Shown here: positions 35,528-46,900 of the stretch, piece by piece
Position numbering within the stretch: position 1 is the first letter of the stretch
Layout of the letters: each line of letters starts with the position of its first letter
From: Demequina oxidasica
GTDB lineage: Bacteria > Actinomycetota > Actinomycetes > Actinomycetales > Demequinaceae
DNA length: 64,000 nucleotides
Assembly: GCF_000975115.1 (NCBI RefSeq)
Contig: NZ_BBRE01000001.1
Span: forward strand, 186,001 to 250,000
Direction: 5' to 3'
Position numbers and translations under genes: made by a program
The notes under the pieces: generated by a model
Seen by the model: the letters and a program-made list of their open reading frames with translations, nothing else
Told to the model about the DNA's origin: nothing
Databases searched by the model: none

Positions 35528-36748
35528 GTGATGACTATTCGCAAAACAGCAGTTGTAGTGGCGACGCTTGCCTCCCTCATCGCTGTGACGGGTTGCTCGT
35601 CGGATGATCCCGACACCTCAAGCTCCGCCACCGCGTCGCAGCCCAGCACCACCTCGCAACCCAGCATCTCCGCATCGGGGTCGCTTGCCCCCATCCCTGT
35701 GCCAAGCGTCGTCATCGAGGGCGCCCCCACCGCGACGGTCCTCTCCCAGTCCAAGGTAGTGAGCGGACTCGCCGCCCCTTGGGACATCGAGCCCATGCCT
35801 GATGGATCGATGCTTGTCTCGGAGCGCGATACCGGTTCCATCAAGCGCCTCCGCGCCGGCTTCGCGACGGCGCTGAATGGTCCGGGTGCGGAGGCATTAC
35901 GCAACTCCGTCGACGCGGAGGGTGAGGGCGGGTTACTCGGCCTCGCCATCAGCCCCGCGGACCCCACCTCGGTCTATGCCTACCTCACCCGTGCGGACGG
36001 CAACGCGGTGGTGCGAATGACGCTCACAGGTGAGCTGCTGTCGTCCCCGGTCGATGTCCTCACTGGCATTCCGCACGCGGCGAACCACGACGGCGGGCGA
36101 ATCGCTTTTGGCCCGGACGGCTACCTTTACATCGCGACTGGCGATGCCAGCGACAGCGGCCTCGCGCAGGACAAGGGCTCGCTCGCGGGCAAGATCTTGC
36201 GGGTGATCGCTGACGGGACTGAGGCCGACGGCACCGCCCCCCAGGGCAACCCGTTCGATTCGCTCGTGTGGTCCATGGGACACCGCAACGTCGAGGGCCT
36301 GGCATGGACTGCCGATGGTCGCATGTACGCCACCGAGTTTGGCCACAATACGACGGACGAACTCAATCTCATCGTGGCCGGCAACAACTACGGCTGGCCC
36401 GGCGTCGAGGCTCGCGAGGGCGCACCCAAGGGAACTGAGCTCGGAGAGACTGTCGACGGAATCACGTATCCCGTGGCCGAATGGCCCGTCGCCGATGCGT
36501 CACCTTCCGGCATGACTATCTCATCCGACGCGATCTATGTTGCGGCACTACGCGGCGAGGACGTGTGGCGGATTCCGCTTACTCAGGACGGCATCGGCAC
36601 TCCCGCAAAGCTCGGCATCGACTTAGGCCGCATTCGGTCTGTCGCGCTGGGCCCCGACGGCTCGATCTACGTAGTCACCAATAACACCGACGGCCGCGGC
36701 GAACCGCGCGACGAGGACGACCACGTGTATCAGTTGGAGCTGTCCTAA
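35528..36748 (+). CDS. PQQ-dependent sugar dehydrogenase-like lipoprotein
   Basis: 406 residues. A lipoprotein signal (KTAVVVATLASLIAVTGCSS, lipid-modified Cys at about 23), a Ser/Thr/Pro linker, then a six-bladed glucose/sorbosone dehydrogenase beta-propeller: APWDIEPMPDGSMLVSERDT, GGLLGLAISPADPTSVYAY, RIAFGPDGYLYIATGDASD, WSMGHRNVEGLAW and YGWPGVE. It would oxidise sugars or aldose outside the membrane; whether it uses PQQ here is unknown and no PQQ synthesis genes are in the window. TTGACT lies 30 bp upstream of the start as a possible -35. Confidence 0.88.
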   Translation: MMTIRKTAVVVATLASLIAVTGCSSDDPDTSSSATASQPSTTSQPSISASGSLAPIPVPSVVIEGAPTATVLSQSKVVSGLAAPWDIEPMPDGSMLVSERDTGSIKRLRAGFATALNGPGAEALRNSVDAEGEGGLLGLAISPADPTSVYAYLTRADGNAVVRMTLTGELLSSPVDVLTGIPHAANHDGGRIAFGPDGYLYIATGDASDSGLAQDKGSLAGKILRVIADGTEADGTAPQGNPFDSLVWSMGHRNVEGLAWTADGRMYATEFGHNTTDELNLIVAGNNYGWPGVEAREGAPKGTELGETVDGITYPVAEWPVADASPSGMTISSDAIYVAALRGEDVWRIPLTQDGIGTPAKLGIDLGRIRSVALGPDGSIYVVTNNTDGRGEPRDEDDHVYQLELS

Positions 36749-36805
36749 CTTCGAGCCAGTGGGTTCGCACGTCTATCTCAAACGGCGTCCCAGCCGGTCT
36801 CGTCG

Positions 36806-37549
36806 TTAGCGCCGGACCAACTTGTTGGCGCCACCCTGCTCGCGAGGGCGCACCACCATCTGGTCAATGTTGACGTGGTGCGGGCGAGTGAGCGTCCAGG
36901 CAATCGCGTCGGCAACATCGGCCGCGATGAGCGGCTCGATTCCCTGATAGACGGCGTCGGCCCTCGCCTGGTCGCCTTCAAAGCGGTTCAGTGAGAATTC
37001 TTCGGTGTGCACCATGCCGGGCGCAATCTCGATCACGCGAACGCCGGTGCCGGTGAGCTCCAGGCGCAGCGTACGAGCCATGGCAACCTCGGCGGTTTTG
37101 GCAGCGACGTATCCCCCTCCGTTCTCGTAGGCCTCGTGGCCGGCGGTGGACGTCACGATCACGACGTCACCGCGCCCCGAGTCCTGCAGCGCGGGCAATA
37201 ACGCCTGCGTGACGCGAACGGTGCCGACCACGTTGGTCGCGTACTGCTGCGTCCACGTATCTAGCTCCGATGCCGCAATGGTGTCCATGCCGATTGCGCC
37301 TCCGGCGTTGTTCACCAGGGCGTGCACGGGGCCGCGTGCGGTGAGTTCGGCGGCGAGTGCCGCAACATCCTCGTCGCTGGTGATGTCTGCGGTGAAGGTC
37401 GCGCAGCCCACATCCTTAGCAAGCTCCGCAAGGCGTTCGGTGCGGCGCGCGACGGCGGTCACGTCCCAGCCCTCGGCGACAAGGCGCCGGACGGTCGCTG
37501 CACCGATTCCTGACGAGGCCCCGGTCACAACAGCGTGCAACTCGGTCAT
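36806..37549 (-). CDS. Short-chain dehydrogenase/reductase (SDR)
   Basis: 247 residues of classical SDR type: TGASSGIGAATVRRL (cofactor loop, 9-23), NNAGGAIGMD (about 83), SSTAGHE-like strand with VIVTSTAGHEAYENGGGYVAAK giving the catalytic Ser, Tyr and Lys. It resembles YdfG-like 3-hydroxy acid dehydrogenases. It is 17 bp downstream of the DUF952 gene on the same strand. Confidence 0.9.
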   Translation of the reverse strand: MTELHAVVTGASSGIGAATVRRLVAEGWDVTAVARRTERLAELAKDVGCATFTADITSDEDVAALAAELTARGPVHALVNNAGGAIGMDTIAASELDTWTQQYATNVVGTVRVTQALLPALQDSGRGDVVIVTSTAGHEAYENGGGYVAAKTAEVAMARTLRLELTGTGVRVIEIAPGMVHTEEFSLNRFEGDQARADAVYQGIEPLIAADVADAIAWTLTRPHHVNIDQMVVRPREQGGANKLVRR

Positions 37550-37566
37550 GGTTGAGTTCCTTTGAA

Positions 37567-37938
37567 CTAGACGGGAAGCAACTGGTCGAGGAGCAGCAAG
37601 CCGTCCTCGTCGAGCTGCACACGGTCGGTATGAATGACCGCACGCTGCATGATGGGGCCGAACAGGTGGGGAAACGGCAGTTCGTGGTCGGGAGACTTCT
37701 CGAACTCGACTCGCGAGTCCAGCAGTTCGGAGTCGATGGTCAGCAGGATGACGTCCTCGCGGCCCTTGTAGAACTTGTCCGCGACGTGCCTCACCTGGCT
37801 GGCACGCGACAGGTGGATGTAGCCCTCCTGCTGAAGGGTGGAGTCGATGGTCGACTGCTCGTAGGGCTCACCCGGTGCTGGCGGCCAGAACTCAGCGAGC
37901 GCCAGGTGGTAGTAGTACTCGCGGTTCTCGAGATTCAT
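37567..37938 (-). CDS. DUF952 family protein
   Basis: 123 residues. The family features are YYHLALAEFW near the start, EGYIHLSRASQVRHVADKFY (about 39-58) and LLTIDSELLDSRVEFE; many DUF952 members have this YIHLS strand and are remotely related to glutathione-transferase or ADP-ribose folds, but the function is unknown. Its start overlaps the stop of the upstream gene by 4 bp (ATGA). Confidence 0.85.
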   Translation of the reverse strand: MNLENREYYYHLALAEFWPPAPGEPYEQSTIDSTLQQEGYIHLSRASQVRHVADKFYKGREDVILLTIDSELLDSRVEFEKSPDHELPFPHLFGPIMQRAVIHTDRVQLDEDGLLLLDQLLPV

Positions 37939-38318
37939 GAATTGGGCGCCTTCTTGATTCCATACGATTGCATGCGCTTGAGTTCGCGACGCGACAGTAT
38001 CTGTAACGGGTCAGGATCGGACGCCCGGCGGGCATCCTCGAGTACCAGACTAGCGATTTTCAGATCGATGTCTCCATCCGGATCGTGCAGGCTGACGGTG
38101 GGTGGCTCGGTCAGCGAGGTAAGACCAAAATCCGCGATGAGTTCGCGCGCGATGAGGTGGGCGTGGGAACGCAGCGACTGGGTCCCGCCAAGCGTGGTCG
38201 AGAAGACCACGCGCCACCCCAGGATGCTCTGATACAACTCGTATCCGGCGGCCTCAAGGCGAGCGGCCACGTCCGCGGACGGGCGCGCTACCTCGATGGA
38301 CAGTTCAATGGTCGCCAT
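37935..38318 (-). CDS. Hypothetical protein upstream of DUF952 gene
   Basis: 127 residues. No domain recognised; the pattern (LSIEVARPSADVAARLEAAGYE, then GTQSLRSHAHLIARELIADFG) suggests a soluble alpha/beta protein. It overlaps the DUF952 start by 4 bp, so the three genes 38318 to 36806 form one transcript. Confidence 0.65.
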   Translation of the reverse strand: MATIELSIEVARPSADVAARLEAAGYELYQSILGWRVVFSTTLGGTQSLRSHAHLIARELIADFGLTSLTEPPTVSLHDPDGDIDLKIASLVLEDARRASDPDPLQILSRRELKRMQSYGIKKAPNS

Positions 38319-38398
38319 GTCTCTATCGTGGCACTGCGTACGGGAAACGTCACGCGATGCGCGGTGACCGCGGGCCCGCAGGCTTGACGCTGCTCGTG

Positions 38399-38869
38399 CT
38401 AAGCGCGCCGCTTGCCCACACCCGGCAGGAACTTGCCGGTCTGTGACGCGTACTCTGCGTAGCCGTCATAGACGTTGACCAGATATCTCTCCTCGGAGCG
38501 GGTCTTGACCTCAAAGAAGACTACGAGCGCAAGCACCACGACGTACACCTGGATCTTGCCCGCTCCGACCGCGACACCCAGACAGATCAGCAGGATGGCG
38601 GTGTACATGGGGTGGCGCGCGTACTTATAGATGCCCTTCGCGGCGAGACCCTTGCCGTTCGGTACAGGCAAAGGCGTCAGAGAGTCTCCCAGGTCGCGAC
38701 CCGACCAGAGCATCCCAGCGGCGCCCACAAGAATCAAGACGATGCTGAGAGGAAGCGACTCCCCCACCGACGGACCGATGGTCGGCACTAGGGCCGCCAC
38801 CACCACCAGAAGGAAGAGCAGTCCTTGCAGGGCAACCATGGCCCATGCACCTAAAGATTTGTCAGCCAT
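38399..38869 (-). CDS. Isoprenylcysteine / phospholipid methyltransferase-like membrane protein
   Basis: 156 residues with four to five membrane helices and the C-terminal ICMT/PEMT signature YARHPMYTAILLICLG followed by SEERYLVNVYDGYAEYASQT, where the Arg-His-Pro and Glu-Glu groups bind SAM. The substrate in bacteria is generally unknown. Stands alone in front of the PlsC-patatin pair on the same strand. Confidence 0.82.
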   Translation of the reverse strand: MADKSLGAWAMVALQGLLFLLVVVAALVPTIGPSVGESLPLSIVLILVGAAGMLWSGRDLGDSLTPLPVPNGKGLAAKGIYKYARHPMYTAILLICLGVAVGAGKIQVYVVVLALVVFFEVKTRSEERYLVNVYDGYAEYASQTGKFLPGVGKRRA

Positions 38870-38905
38870 GCCGCCAGCGTATGCCCCTCTGGAGGGGTTG
38901 TCGGA

Positions 38906-40114
38906 CTAGGTCGCGCGGGACGAGCCGTCGAGGGACTTGGGTTCGTGCTCGTCGATCCAGTGATCTACTCGCTCCCACCACGAGTACAGCCATTCCTCGC
39001 GCGCATCGCGTCCCGCGGGGATGTCGTCTGGGTCGGCGAGCCAACCTCTGAGCGTGATTGCCTTATCGGTAGGTAGCTCGCGCCAGATGTCGCGCACGGT
39101 GGACAGTTGCTCGAGCCCGGTGTGGGCGACCACCACCACGGCGGCCTCGGGGCACGCCTCCATCGCGGACAGCACTCCCCCTGGGTGTGGCGGCATCACG
39201 TGTGGCATGGACTCGGCCCGATCGGCGAGTGCGCCGTGACCGGCTGCGCGAAGGTCCGCAATGCGCTTGGTCCGGCGCTTGGGCGTAGCGTTCGCACCCT
39301 CGGGGAAAATCAGCAGCGCGTCCTCTGGGCCAAGCCCCGAGGCCAGCCCTGCGATCGCCTCGGTGCCCCCAGGGGCTCCGGCCTTGCGGCGCCGGTAGGG
39401 CGTGACGAACTGAGTGGGAACCCTGTTGAGCAGGGTGTCAACGGCTGGGTCCCACTGCAGGGTGTCCTTGAGGACGATGGCCGGGTGGCGCTTGAACTTG
39501 TTGATGAGCGCTTCCACGATAATGAACGAATCGGCAGGACCGGCGTGACGCGACACCACGATGATGGGCCGACCGGGTGCCATCGCGTCCAGGTCGACGT
39601 CCTGGAAGTTGATCTCGAGGCGCAGAGTCCACTTGGCTGCGGTGAACAGCGACCTCAGCATGCGTCCTGCGAGGCGATAGTGCGCGCGTTGGAACACGGG
39701 TGCGTGAATCTTCCAGCCGAAGCCGGAACTCACCCACATGATCCACATCCACACCAGCGCCAACGCATCCCACATCAAGTAGACGCCCGCAATGAACAGG
39801 ACGCGCAGGATTCGGGCACGGCCGGGGAGCGCCACGCTCACGATTCCTGCCACGATTACGGCAAGCCACGCGGCGAGCGGCAGCCAGACAAACGCCGCTA
39901 ACACAATCAGCGGAGCAATGACGCAGCGGCGTACCCAAACCGGAGGGATGACCCAAGAGATTCTGCGTGCTCGGCGACGCTGCGCGTGGGTGCCGTGCGG
40001 ATCGGGGTGGGGAGCCGTATCTCCGGCCGCTGCTGTCGCGCCCGCTCGAGTATCACCCATCGATCTGCCCTCTTCTGGTGCCTGGCGGGTACCGTCGTGC
40101 TGCGGTTCGGTCAC
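38906..40114 (-). CDS. 1-acyl-sn-glycerol-3-phosphate acyltransferase-like protein
   Basis: 402 residues from a GTG at 40114. Membrane helices lie at about 60-125. The PlsC-type motifs are RHAGPADSF (catalytic His and Asp, about 190) and FPEGANATPKRR (about 275). The central region is longer than canonical PlsC (about 240 residues), so this is a large actinobacterial form. It overlaps the patatin gene stop by 4 bp, which suggests a phospholipid-remodelling pair. Confidence 0.82.
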   Translation of the reverse strand: MTEPQHDGTRQAPEEGRSMGDTRAGATAAAGDTAPHPDPHGTHAQRRRARRISWVIPPVWVRRCVIAPLIVLAAFVWLPLAAWLAVIVAGIVSVALPGRARILRVLFIAGVYLMWDALALVWMWIMWVSSGFGWKIHAPVFQRAHYRLAGRMLRSLFTAAKWTLRLEINFQDVDLDAMAPGRPIIVVSRHAGPADSFIIVEALINKFKRHPAIVLKDTLQWDPAVDTLLNRVPTQFVTPYRRRKAGAPGGTEAIAGLASGLGPEDALLIFPEGANATPKRRTKRIADLRAAGHGALADRAESMPHVMPPHPGGVLSAMEACPEAAVVVVAHTGLEQLSTVRDIWRELPTDKAITLRGWLADPDDIPAGRDAREEWLYSWWERVDHWIDEHEPKSLDGSSRAT

Positions 40115-40941
40115 CGTCCGACCCCTGCCTCGGCGAGGTATGCCACCGACGCCTGGTACCCCGCCTCGATGCGCCGATGCGTCTGGTCGAGTCGCTTGAA
40201 GGCGCCTAGTTTCTCGTCGCCCTCCTGCCTGCCGCCGTACGGCAGGATATGGACCACGACCCCCTCGGGAACGCGGGCAAGTTCGCGGGCAAAGCGGTGA
40301 CGACGGGAAATCTCGAACGCAATCTTGGCGACGTCAGAGGGCTTGGCGGGCGCCACAAGTGGCTCTTCGATACGCCCTACCTGAAGCACGTAGACCTCGT
40401 CGGCGCCGCGTGAGATGGCTTCACCCAGCGGAATCGAGTTGACCACACCGCCGTCGATGTAGTGCTCGCCCTCAATCACCGTGGGAGGCAGCGCCGCTGG
40501 CACCGAGGCGGAGGCAAGCACGGCGTCCATGATGGGTCCGGAGTCGAACCAGGTCTCGGCGGCTCGCTCGATGCTCGCCGCGCACACGGCGAGCGGCACG
40601 GCAAGGTCCTCGAAGCGCGCGTCCGCGCCGACGACTTGGGCGATGAGGTCACGAAGTGGGCCTGGGTCGTTGAGGTGGGTGCGCGAGCGTGCAAGTCGAC
40701 GCAACTGGCGCGTCCAGCTTTCGCCGTAGATGGCTCCTGCGGCGGGCGATGACCAGGCCGCCTCCATGGTCTCGACCACCGAGGGCGTCGGGTTCGCCGC
40801 CACGGCCGCGCCGTTGATGGCGCCTATCGAGGTGCCGACTATCACGTCAGGCTTCACCCCGGCCTCGAACAGCGCGCGCACCATTCCCACTTCAACCGCG
40901 CCACGAACGCCGCCACCGCCAAGTACAAGGCCTACTGTCAT
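40111..40941 (-). CDS. Patatin-like phospholipase (RssA/YchK type)
   Basis: 276 residues. The oxyanion loop GGGGVRGAVE (8-17), nucleophile elbow GTSIG with Ser38, and the DGG of the Ser-Asp dyad (YIDGGVVNSIPL, about 168) are all intact. It would release fatty acids from phospholipids or lysophospholipids in the cytoplasm. First gene of the pair with the acyltransferase; start ATG at 40941. Confidence 0.9.
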   Translation of the reverse strand: MTVGLVLGGGGVRGAVEVGMVRALFEAGVKPDVIVGTSIGAINGAAVAANPTPSVVETMEAAWSSPAAGAIYGESWTRQLRRLARSRTHLNDPGPLRDLIAQVVGADARFEDLAVPLAVCAASIERAAETWFDSGPIMDAVLASASVPAALPPTVIEGEHYIDGGVVNSIPLGEAISRGADEVYVLQVGRIEEPLVAPAKPSDVAKIAFEISRRHRFARELARVPEGVVVHILPYGGRQEGDEKLGAFKRLDQTHRRIEAGYQASVAYLAEAGVGR

Positions 40942-40978
40942 GACCCCAGGCTAGCGGGGCAAGTGTCCGCGAGATGGA

Positions 40979-43900
40979 CTAAACGCGGCGCACGCGGTCA
41001 GGTCCATGCCGCACTCGCCACACAGCGAGGACGATGAGCCCGCCCAGTGCCACCAAGATGGCAGAGATCGTCGCCGCCAACGCCACGTCGGCGCCTGTTC
41101 CAGATAGCCCACCCGACGGCCCGTCGGGACCTGGCGCTGGAGGCGGTGTGAACTCCGGCCCAGGCACTACGGGAGTGACGACTGGCGTGACGGTCATTGC
41201 ACAGGGCAGCCCATTTGCCATGTCTCCGTCGGCGCACGTGTCGACGGGTGGAGCCGGCGCGCACTGTTCGCCCTCAATGCAGTCGGACAGGGATCCGTCA
41301 AAGGCAACGTTGTCGAGCGTGCTATCGCCCCACGCATGCACGGTCACCGAATATGTCAGGGTCACCGAATCTCCCACTGGCAGCGGCCCCGTCCAGCGGA
41401 TCCATGGCTCCGAAATGTCGAGCACTCCGCCGTCGCGATCGACGGTTGCCCCGCTGTCCAAGGTCGAGTCATCCAGGACATACGAGAGGTCGTCGATCAA
41501 TACCGCCGGGTGCGACTCGGAGTAGTCCGCCTGCCCCACGTTCGTCGCCACCACGGTGTAAGTCACGCGATTACCAGCCTTGACGGAGCCGGGCGCCTCG
41601 ACGGCTTTGGATATCTCTAACGAAGAACCAGTCACCGGCGTACTTGTCGAGCACGCAGGGTTAAATTCCTGGAGCAGGACAGGCAACGGGAAGGGTGACA
41701 TGCGCGGTGCGCTCATCGACGAGTTCACCGCACAAACAGACTCGGGAGGTCCAGTCACAGTGTTATTGAGCTGAGCGTTGCCCGTGGCAGGGTCCTTCAC
41801 CGTGACCGAATACTCGATGGTGGCCGTCTCCCCCGGCTCGAGGGTGCCGCTCCACGAGAGTTGCCGACCGGCAACAGTTACCGTGACGGTGCCGCTCGTC
41901 GCAGTCGCGTCATCCGCATAGGTAGCGTCGTCCAGCACATCTGAAAGATCGTCACTGATGCGCGCGAGATCCGCCCCGGCATACGGGTACGTGCCCGTGT
42001 TCGTCACGTCAACCGTGTAGTGGACCGTATCGCTCGGGTCAACCGTCGCCCCAGCATCGGAGGTCTTCTTGATGCCTAGCGCGCGAATTGGCGTCACCGT
42101 GCTACAGCCGGCGCCGGGGGCTACCCCAGGGTCACAATTGGACTCTGGCGGACCACTCACCACGTTATCCAAGCGGGCACCTGAAGGTGGCGGATCCAGC
42201 ACGCGCACTTCGTACGTGACGGCTACTGACTCCCCTGCGACCAGCGTGCCGGACCACGTGAGTGTGTCGCCACTGACCCCCACCGTGCCCGTGCTGGCGA
42301 CCGGCGTCCCCTCGAGCTCCGCGTCGTCCAGCACTCCTGACAGGTCGTCAGTGATCTGGGCGGGGGCATCCGCCGTGTAGTCGACCGTGCCGGTATTAGT
42401 CACGGTCACGGTGTATTGCTGCACCTGGTGCGGCCCAATCCAGTCCGTGACGGTGGCCCGCTTGTCGATGTGGAGTTGCCGAATGGGCAACTCATTCACG
42501 CACTCCGCGGGCAACTGATCGTTGGCGACGACGCAATTGGATACTGGTTGGCCAAGCACAGTGTTGACGAGGCTCACACCTGCCGGGATGGTGTCATGGA
42601 GTCGCACCGTATAGCGCAGGACCACCTCGGCGCCCGGGTCCAGTTCGCCGTTCCACTGCAGTTTGCGCTCGCCCACGAGATGCTCGAGGACACCTTGGGT
42701 CGGCACATCGAATCCCACCCACGTCGCGTAGTCCAGCACGCCGGAGAGGTCGTCGACCACGTTGGCCGGGCTCGCAACTCCGAACGGCACGGGGCTCGGG
42801 TTAGTGACGGTCAGCTCGTAGGTAACCTCATCCCCCGGCGAAGCCTCGGTCGTGGTCGTGGACTTCACGATGTTCACTTGACGCTGGGGGATGTCGACGC
42901 GGCAACCATCGCCCGGCGTCTGACCCTCGGGACACGTGGACTCCGGCGGCCCGGTGACGGTGTTGACCATCTCCCCGTCTCCCTGACCATCAACAAGTTC
43001 GAACTCGTAGACCAAGGTCACGGTGTCCCCGGAATCGATGGGCCCGCTCCACGTGAGCGTGTCCCCGGAGGCATTGAGGTCGAAGCCACCTACGCCGGCC
43101 GGTTCTGTCACCGGCCCCGGGGTAGCCACCAGATCGGCGTCATCGATCATCGCAGATAGGTCGTCCTTTACGATCGCGGGCTCGGTGGTCGTGTAATCGG
43201 CGCCGCCGGTGTTGATCACCTCGACCCTGTAGCGGACAAGTCCTGTCGCGGCGATATCCGCGACGTCGTTCCGGGTCTTGATGATGCTCAACCCCTTGAC
43301 CGGTGTCTCGGTCTGGCAGCCCGACTCGTCTCCATTCGCGCACGTGGACTCAGGCGGACCGGATACCGAGTTGCTCAGGGTGGTGCCGTCAGCTACCGCA
43401 TCCTTGACTGTCACGCTATAGACCACTGTCACGGTCTCGCCGACCGCGAGCGGACCCTCCCACACAAGCGTGGGTGCGTCGACATTGGGCTCAGCAATCT
43501 CCCCCGCCCTGTCTGCCGTCACGGAGCCGGTCGCAGAGTCGAGCCCAACAAAGGTCGCGTCCTGCAGCACATCGGCAAGATTGTCCTCGATACGCGCGGG
43601 GGCTTCGGAAGGATACACAGCGCCTCCCGTGTTGGTGATTGCAACCGTGTAGCGCACCAGACCTCCCGGGCTCACGGAACTCACAGCCGCGGACTTGGCG
43701 ATCGCGAGGCCGCGTACGGGTGTGGTGGTCGCGCACTCGGCCACACACGTGAAGCCAGCTGGCGCGGTGACCGCGTTGACCAGCACGGCACCGTCGGCAA
43801 CGGGGTCGTCAACCGTCACCGTGTAGATCAGCGTTACTGTCTCGCCCACCGCTAACTCGCCCTCCCACCTAAGCGTGGGTGCGGCGTCAGTTGGCTCAGT

Positions 43901-46900
43901 GATTTCCCCTGCCCGGTCTGCGACCACCGAGCCGACCGCGGAGTCGAGTCCCCCAAAGGCCGCAAAGTCGAGCACGCCGGCCAGATCATCGTTGACCAAG
44001 GCAGGAGCCGCGGCATCGTAAGAAATTCCGCCGATGTTCTGAATAGTTACCGTGTACGTCACGGCGTCACCGGCCGTCGCCTGTGCGACGGAGGCCACCT
44101 TGCTCAACGCGAGCGCGCGCACCGGGGTGTCGGTGCTGCAGCCAGGCTCGTCGCTCACGACGCAGTTGGACGTGGGCGGGCCGGTCACGGAATTGGACAG
44201 CACCGCGTCATCGCTCACAGTGTCTGACACGGTCACGGCGTAGGTGATGATGAGCGACTGACCCACTGCTAGGTCGCCAACCCAGGTGAGCGTCGACCCG
44301 GTGACGTCTGACATCGCCACCTCACCCACGCGCGAGACGGCGTTCGAGTCGATAGCGTCCGTGAGGATCACCTCATCGGCCCCGGCGAGGACGTCGGACA
44401 GATCGTCACGGACTGTCGTATCCAGATACGCGACGGCGCCGGTGTTCCTGATCGTCAGCGTGTAGTTGACCGTGCCACCCAAGGCAGTTTCATCAACGTC
44501 CGCCACCTTGTCGATACTCATAGAGCGCACCGGCGTTGCCGTGCCGCAGCCCGGCTCGTCGCCCGCGTCACAGTTTGACTCGGGAGGGCCGGTCACCACA
44601 TTCGTCAAGATCCCGTCGCTCACCGAGGACAGCGTGTCGTTGACCGTGACCCTGTACACCAGCGTGACCGTGTCGTCGATCGCCAACGGCCCAGTCCACG
44701 ACAGTTGCGGCGCTGTCGCGCTGGGCGGCGTCACTTCCCCACTGCGGTCGGCATCGGCACCATCACGTGCGGAGACGACCTCCACAAACGTGGCATCCGA
44801 CAGCACATCACTCAAGTCGTCCTCAAAGCTGGCCGGCAGTGCGGGAACCAGGTAGTCCACGGCGCCCGTGTTTGTCACGGTGACGGTGTACGTCACGCCG
44901 CCGCCCGGTGCAGTCTCATCCACGTCCACACTCTTCGCGATCGCCAGCGAACGGATGGGCGTCACGGTGCGGCATTCGTCCACGCAGGCGGCTTCCGGCG
45001 GCCCGGACACGGTGTTGACCATGATTGCTCCGGGGTCGCCGGGGTCCTTCACGCGGACGGTGTAGGTGATGGCCAGCGAGTCCTTGACGGACAGCGGCCC
45101 CGTCCAATAGATGTCGGTTCCACCGCCGCTGGGAGTGGTGACCTCGCCGATGCGGTTCGCGCCGTCCGAATCGACGGCGGAGTCGAGCGAGACCCACGCG
45201 GCGTGCGCCAATACGCCGCCCAGGTCGTCGACAATCTTCAGTGGGGCGGCCCTGGTGTAGTCCACACCTCCGGAATTGGTCACCGTAACCGAGTAGTGCA
45301 CCAGCTCGCCCGGCGCGGCGTTGGCGACGCTCACGGACTTCTCGAGCAGCGCGGTGCGCACGGGGGTGGCGGTGGCGCACGTGGGGTCGCACGTCGCCTC
45401 GGGCGGCCCCTGAAGCGAATTGACGAGCACGCCGTCACTCACGGGCGACAACGCATCATTTACGGTCACGGCGTACACGAGTTCCAGCACCTCACCGGGC
45501 TCCAGCGCCCCGGTCCAAGTCAGCACAGTGCCTGATTCAGTCACCTCGGAGTCGCGGTTGGTTGTGGTGCCACCTGTCGTGACGGCCGATGCCGAGACCA
45601 GGCCCCCATACGCCGCGTCGGCGAGCACGTCGCTCAGGTCGTCAGTAATCGTCGCGGGCAGGGCGGACGTGTAAGGCTGCGACCCCGAATTCGTTACCGT
45701 GACCGTGTAGTGGACCGTGGCGCCGGGAACCACCGAGGCGACGTCTACCGACTTGCCGAGGGTGAGCTGGCGCCCTGGGACGGTGACCGTGCAACCGTCA
45801 GCGCAGTTGGATTCGGGTGGCCCGGTCACGGTGTTGGCGAGAATGCCGTCGGATCCCGGCGACAGCGGCGTACTCACCACGACCCAGTATTGAATGGTGA
45901 CGGTCTCGCCCACCGCGAGCGGCCCCGCCCATTCCAGGGTGTCGCCCACCTGCGTGATCTCGTCGGCAACAGTCCGCGTCCCGCTGTCGGAGCCCTCAAG
46001 CGAGGTGACCGAGCCGAAGTCCGCATCCGTCAGCAGATCACTCATGTCGTCGGTAAGGGTGGCGAGGTGCGTCGCGTCATAGGCTGCGCCGCCCACATTC
46101 GTGACCTCAATGGTGTACATCATGGTCGCGCCTGGCGTGACCTCATCCGTGTCGACAGTCTTCATGATCGTCATCGCTCGAACCGGCGTGCTGGTGACAC
46201 ACGTGACGCAGGTGGTCTCGGGCGGGCCAGTCACTGAGTTGTCGAGCACTCCGTCCGAGGAGACCTGCAACACATCGTCAACCCGAACGGTGTACGTCAC
46301 GTCCACGCTCTGCCCTGCGGCCAGCGGACCGGTCCACGTCAGGGTGGTGTCCGCGAGTCTGACTTGGGATGTGCGGTTCGCCCCGTCAGAATCCAGCGCC
46401 GATGCAGCGACCAGATTGGCATCGGCCAGCACGTCGGACAGGTCATCGGACATGGTTGCCAGCGGCCCGGGCACGGCATAGTCCGCGCCGCCGGTGTTGG
46501 TCACCGTCACCGTGTAGGTGAGTTCCTCGCCCACGAGCACCTCAGCCACACTCGCTTGCTTGTCGATGGTCAGCGACCGCACTGGAGTGGTCGTGGCGCA
46601 GCCGGTCTCGTCCCCGTCGACGCATGTCGACTCCGGAGGCCCAGTCACCGAGTTCACCAGGATCGCACCAGCGGCGACGGGATCGGGCACATCAACGGAG
46701 TACATCAGCGTCAGCGTCTCGCCCACACCCAGCTCACCGCTCCACGAGAGTTTCTGCCCGGCGAGGTCAACGTCAACGTCGGCGCTCACGTCGCCAGCAT
46801 CGGTCGCGACCGCGCTGACGAGGTCAAAGTTCTCGGTGTACGCAAGGACCTCGGCGAGGTCATCTTCGAAGTACGCCGGGGTCGCTCCGTCGTATGCGAT

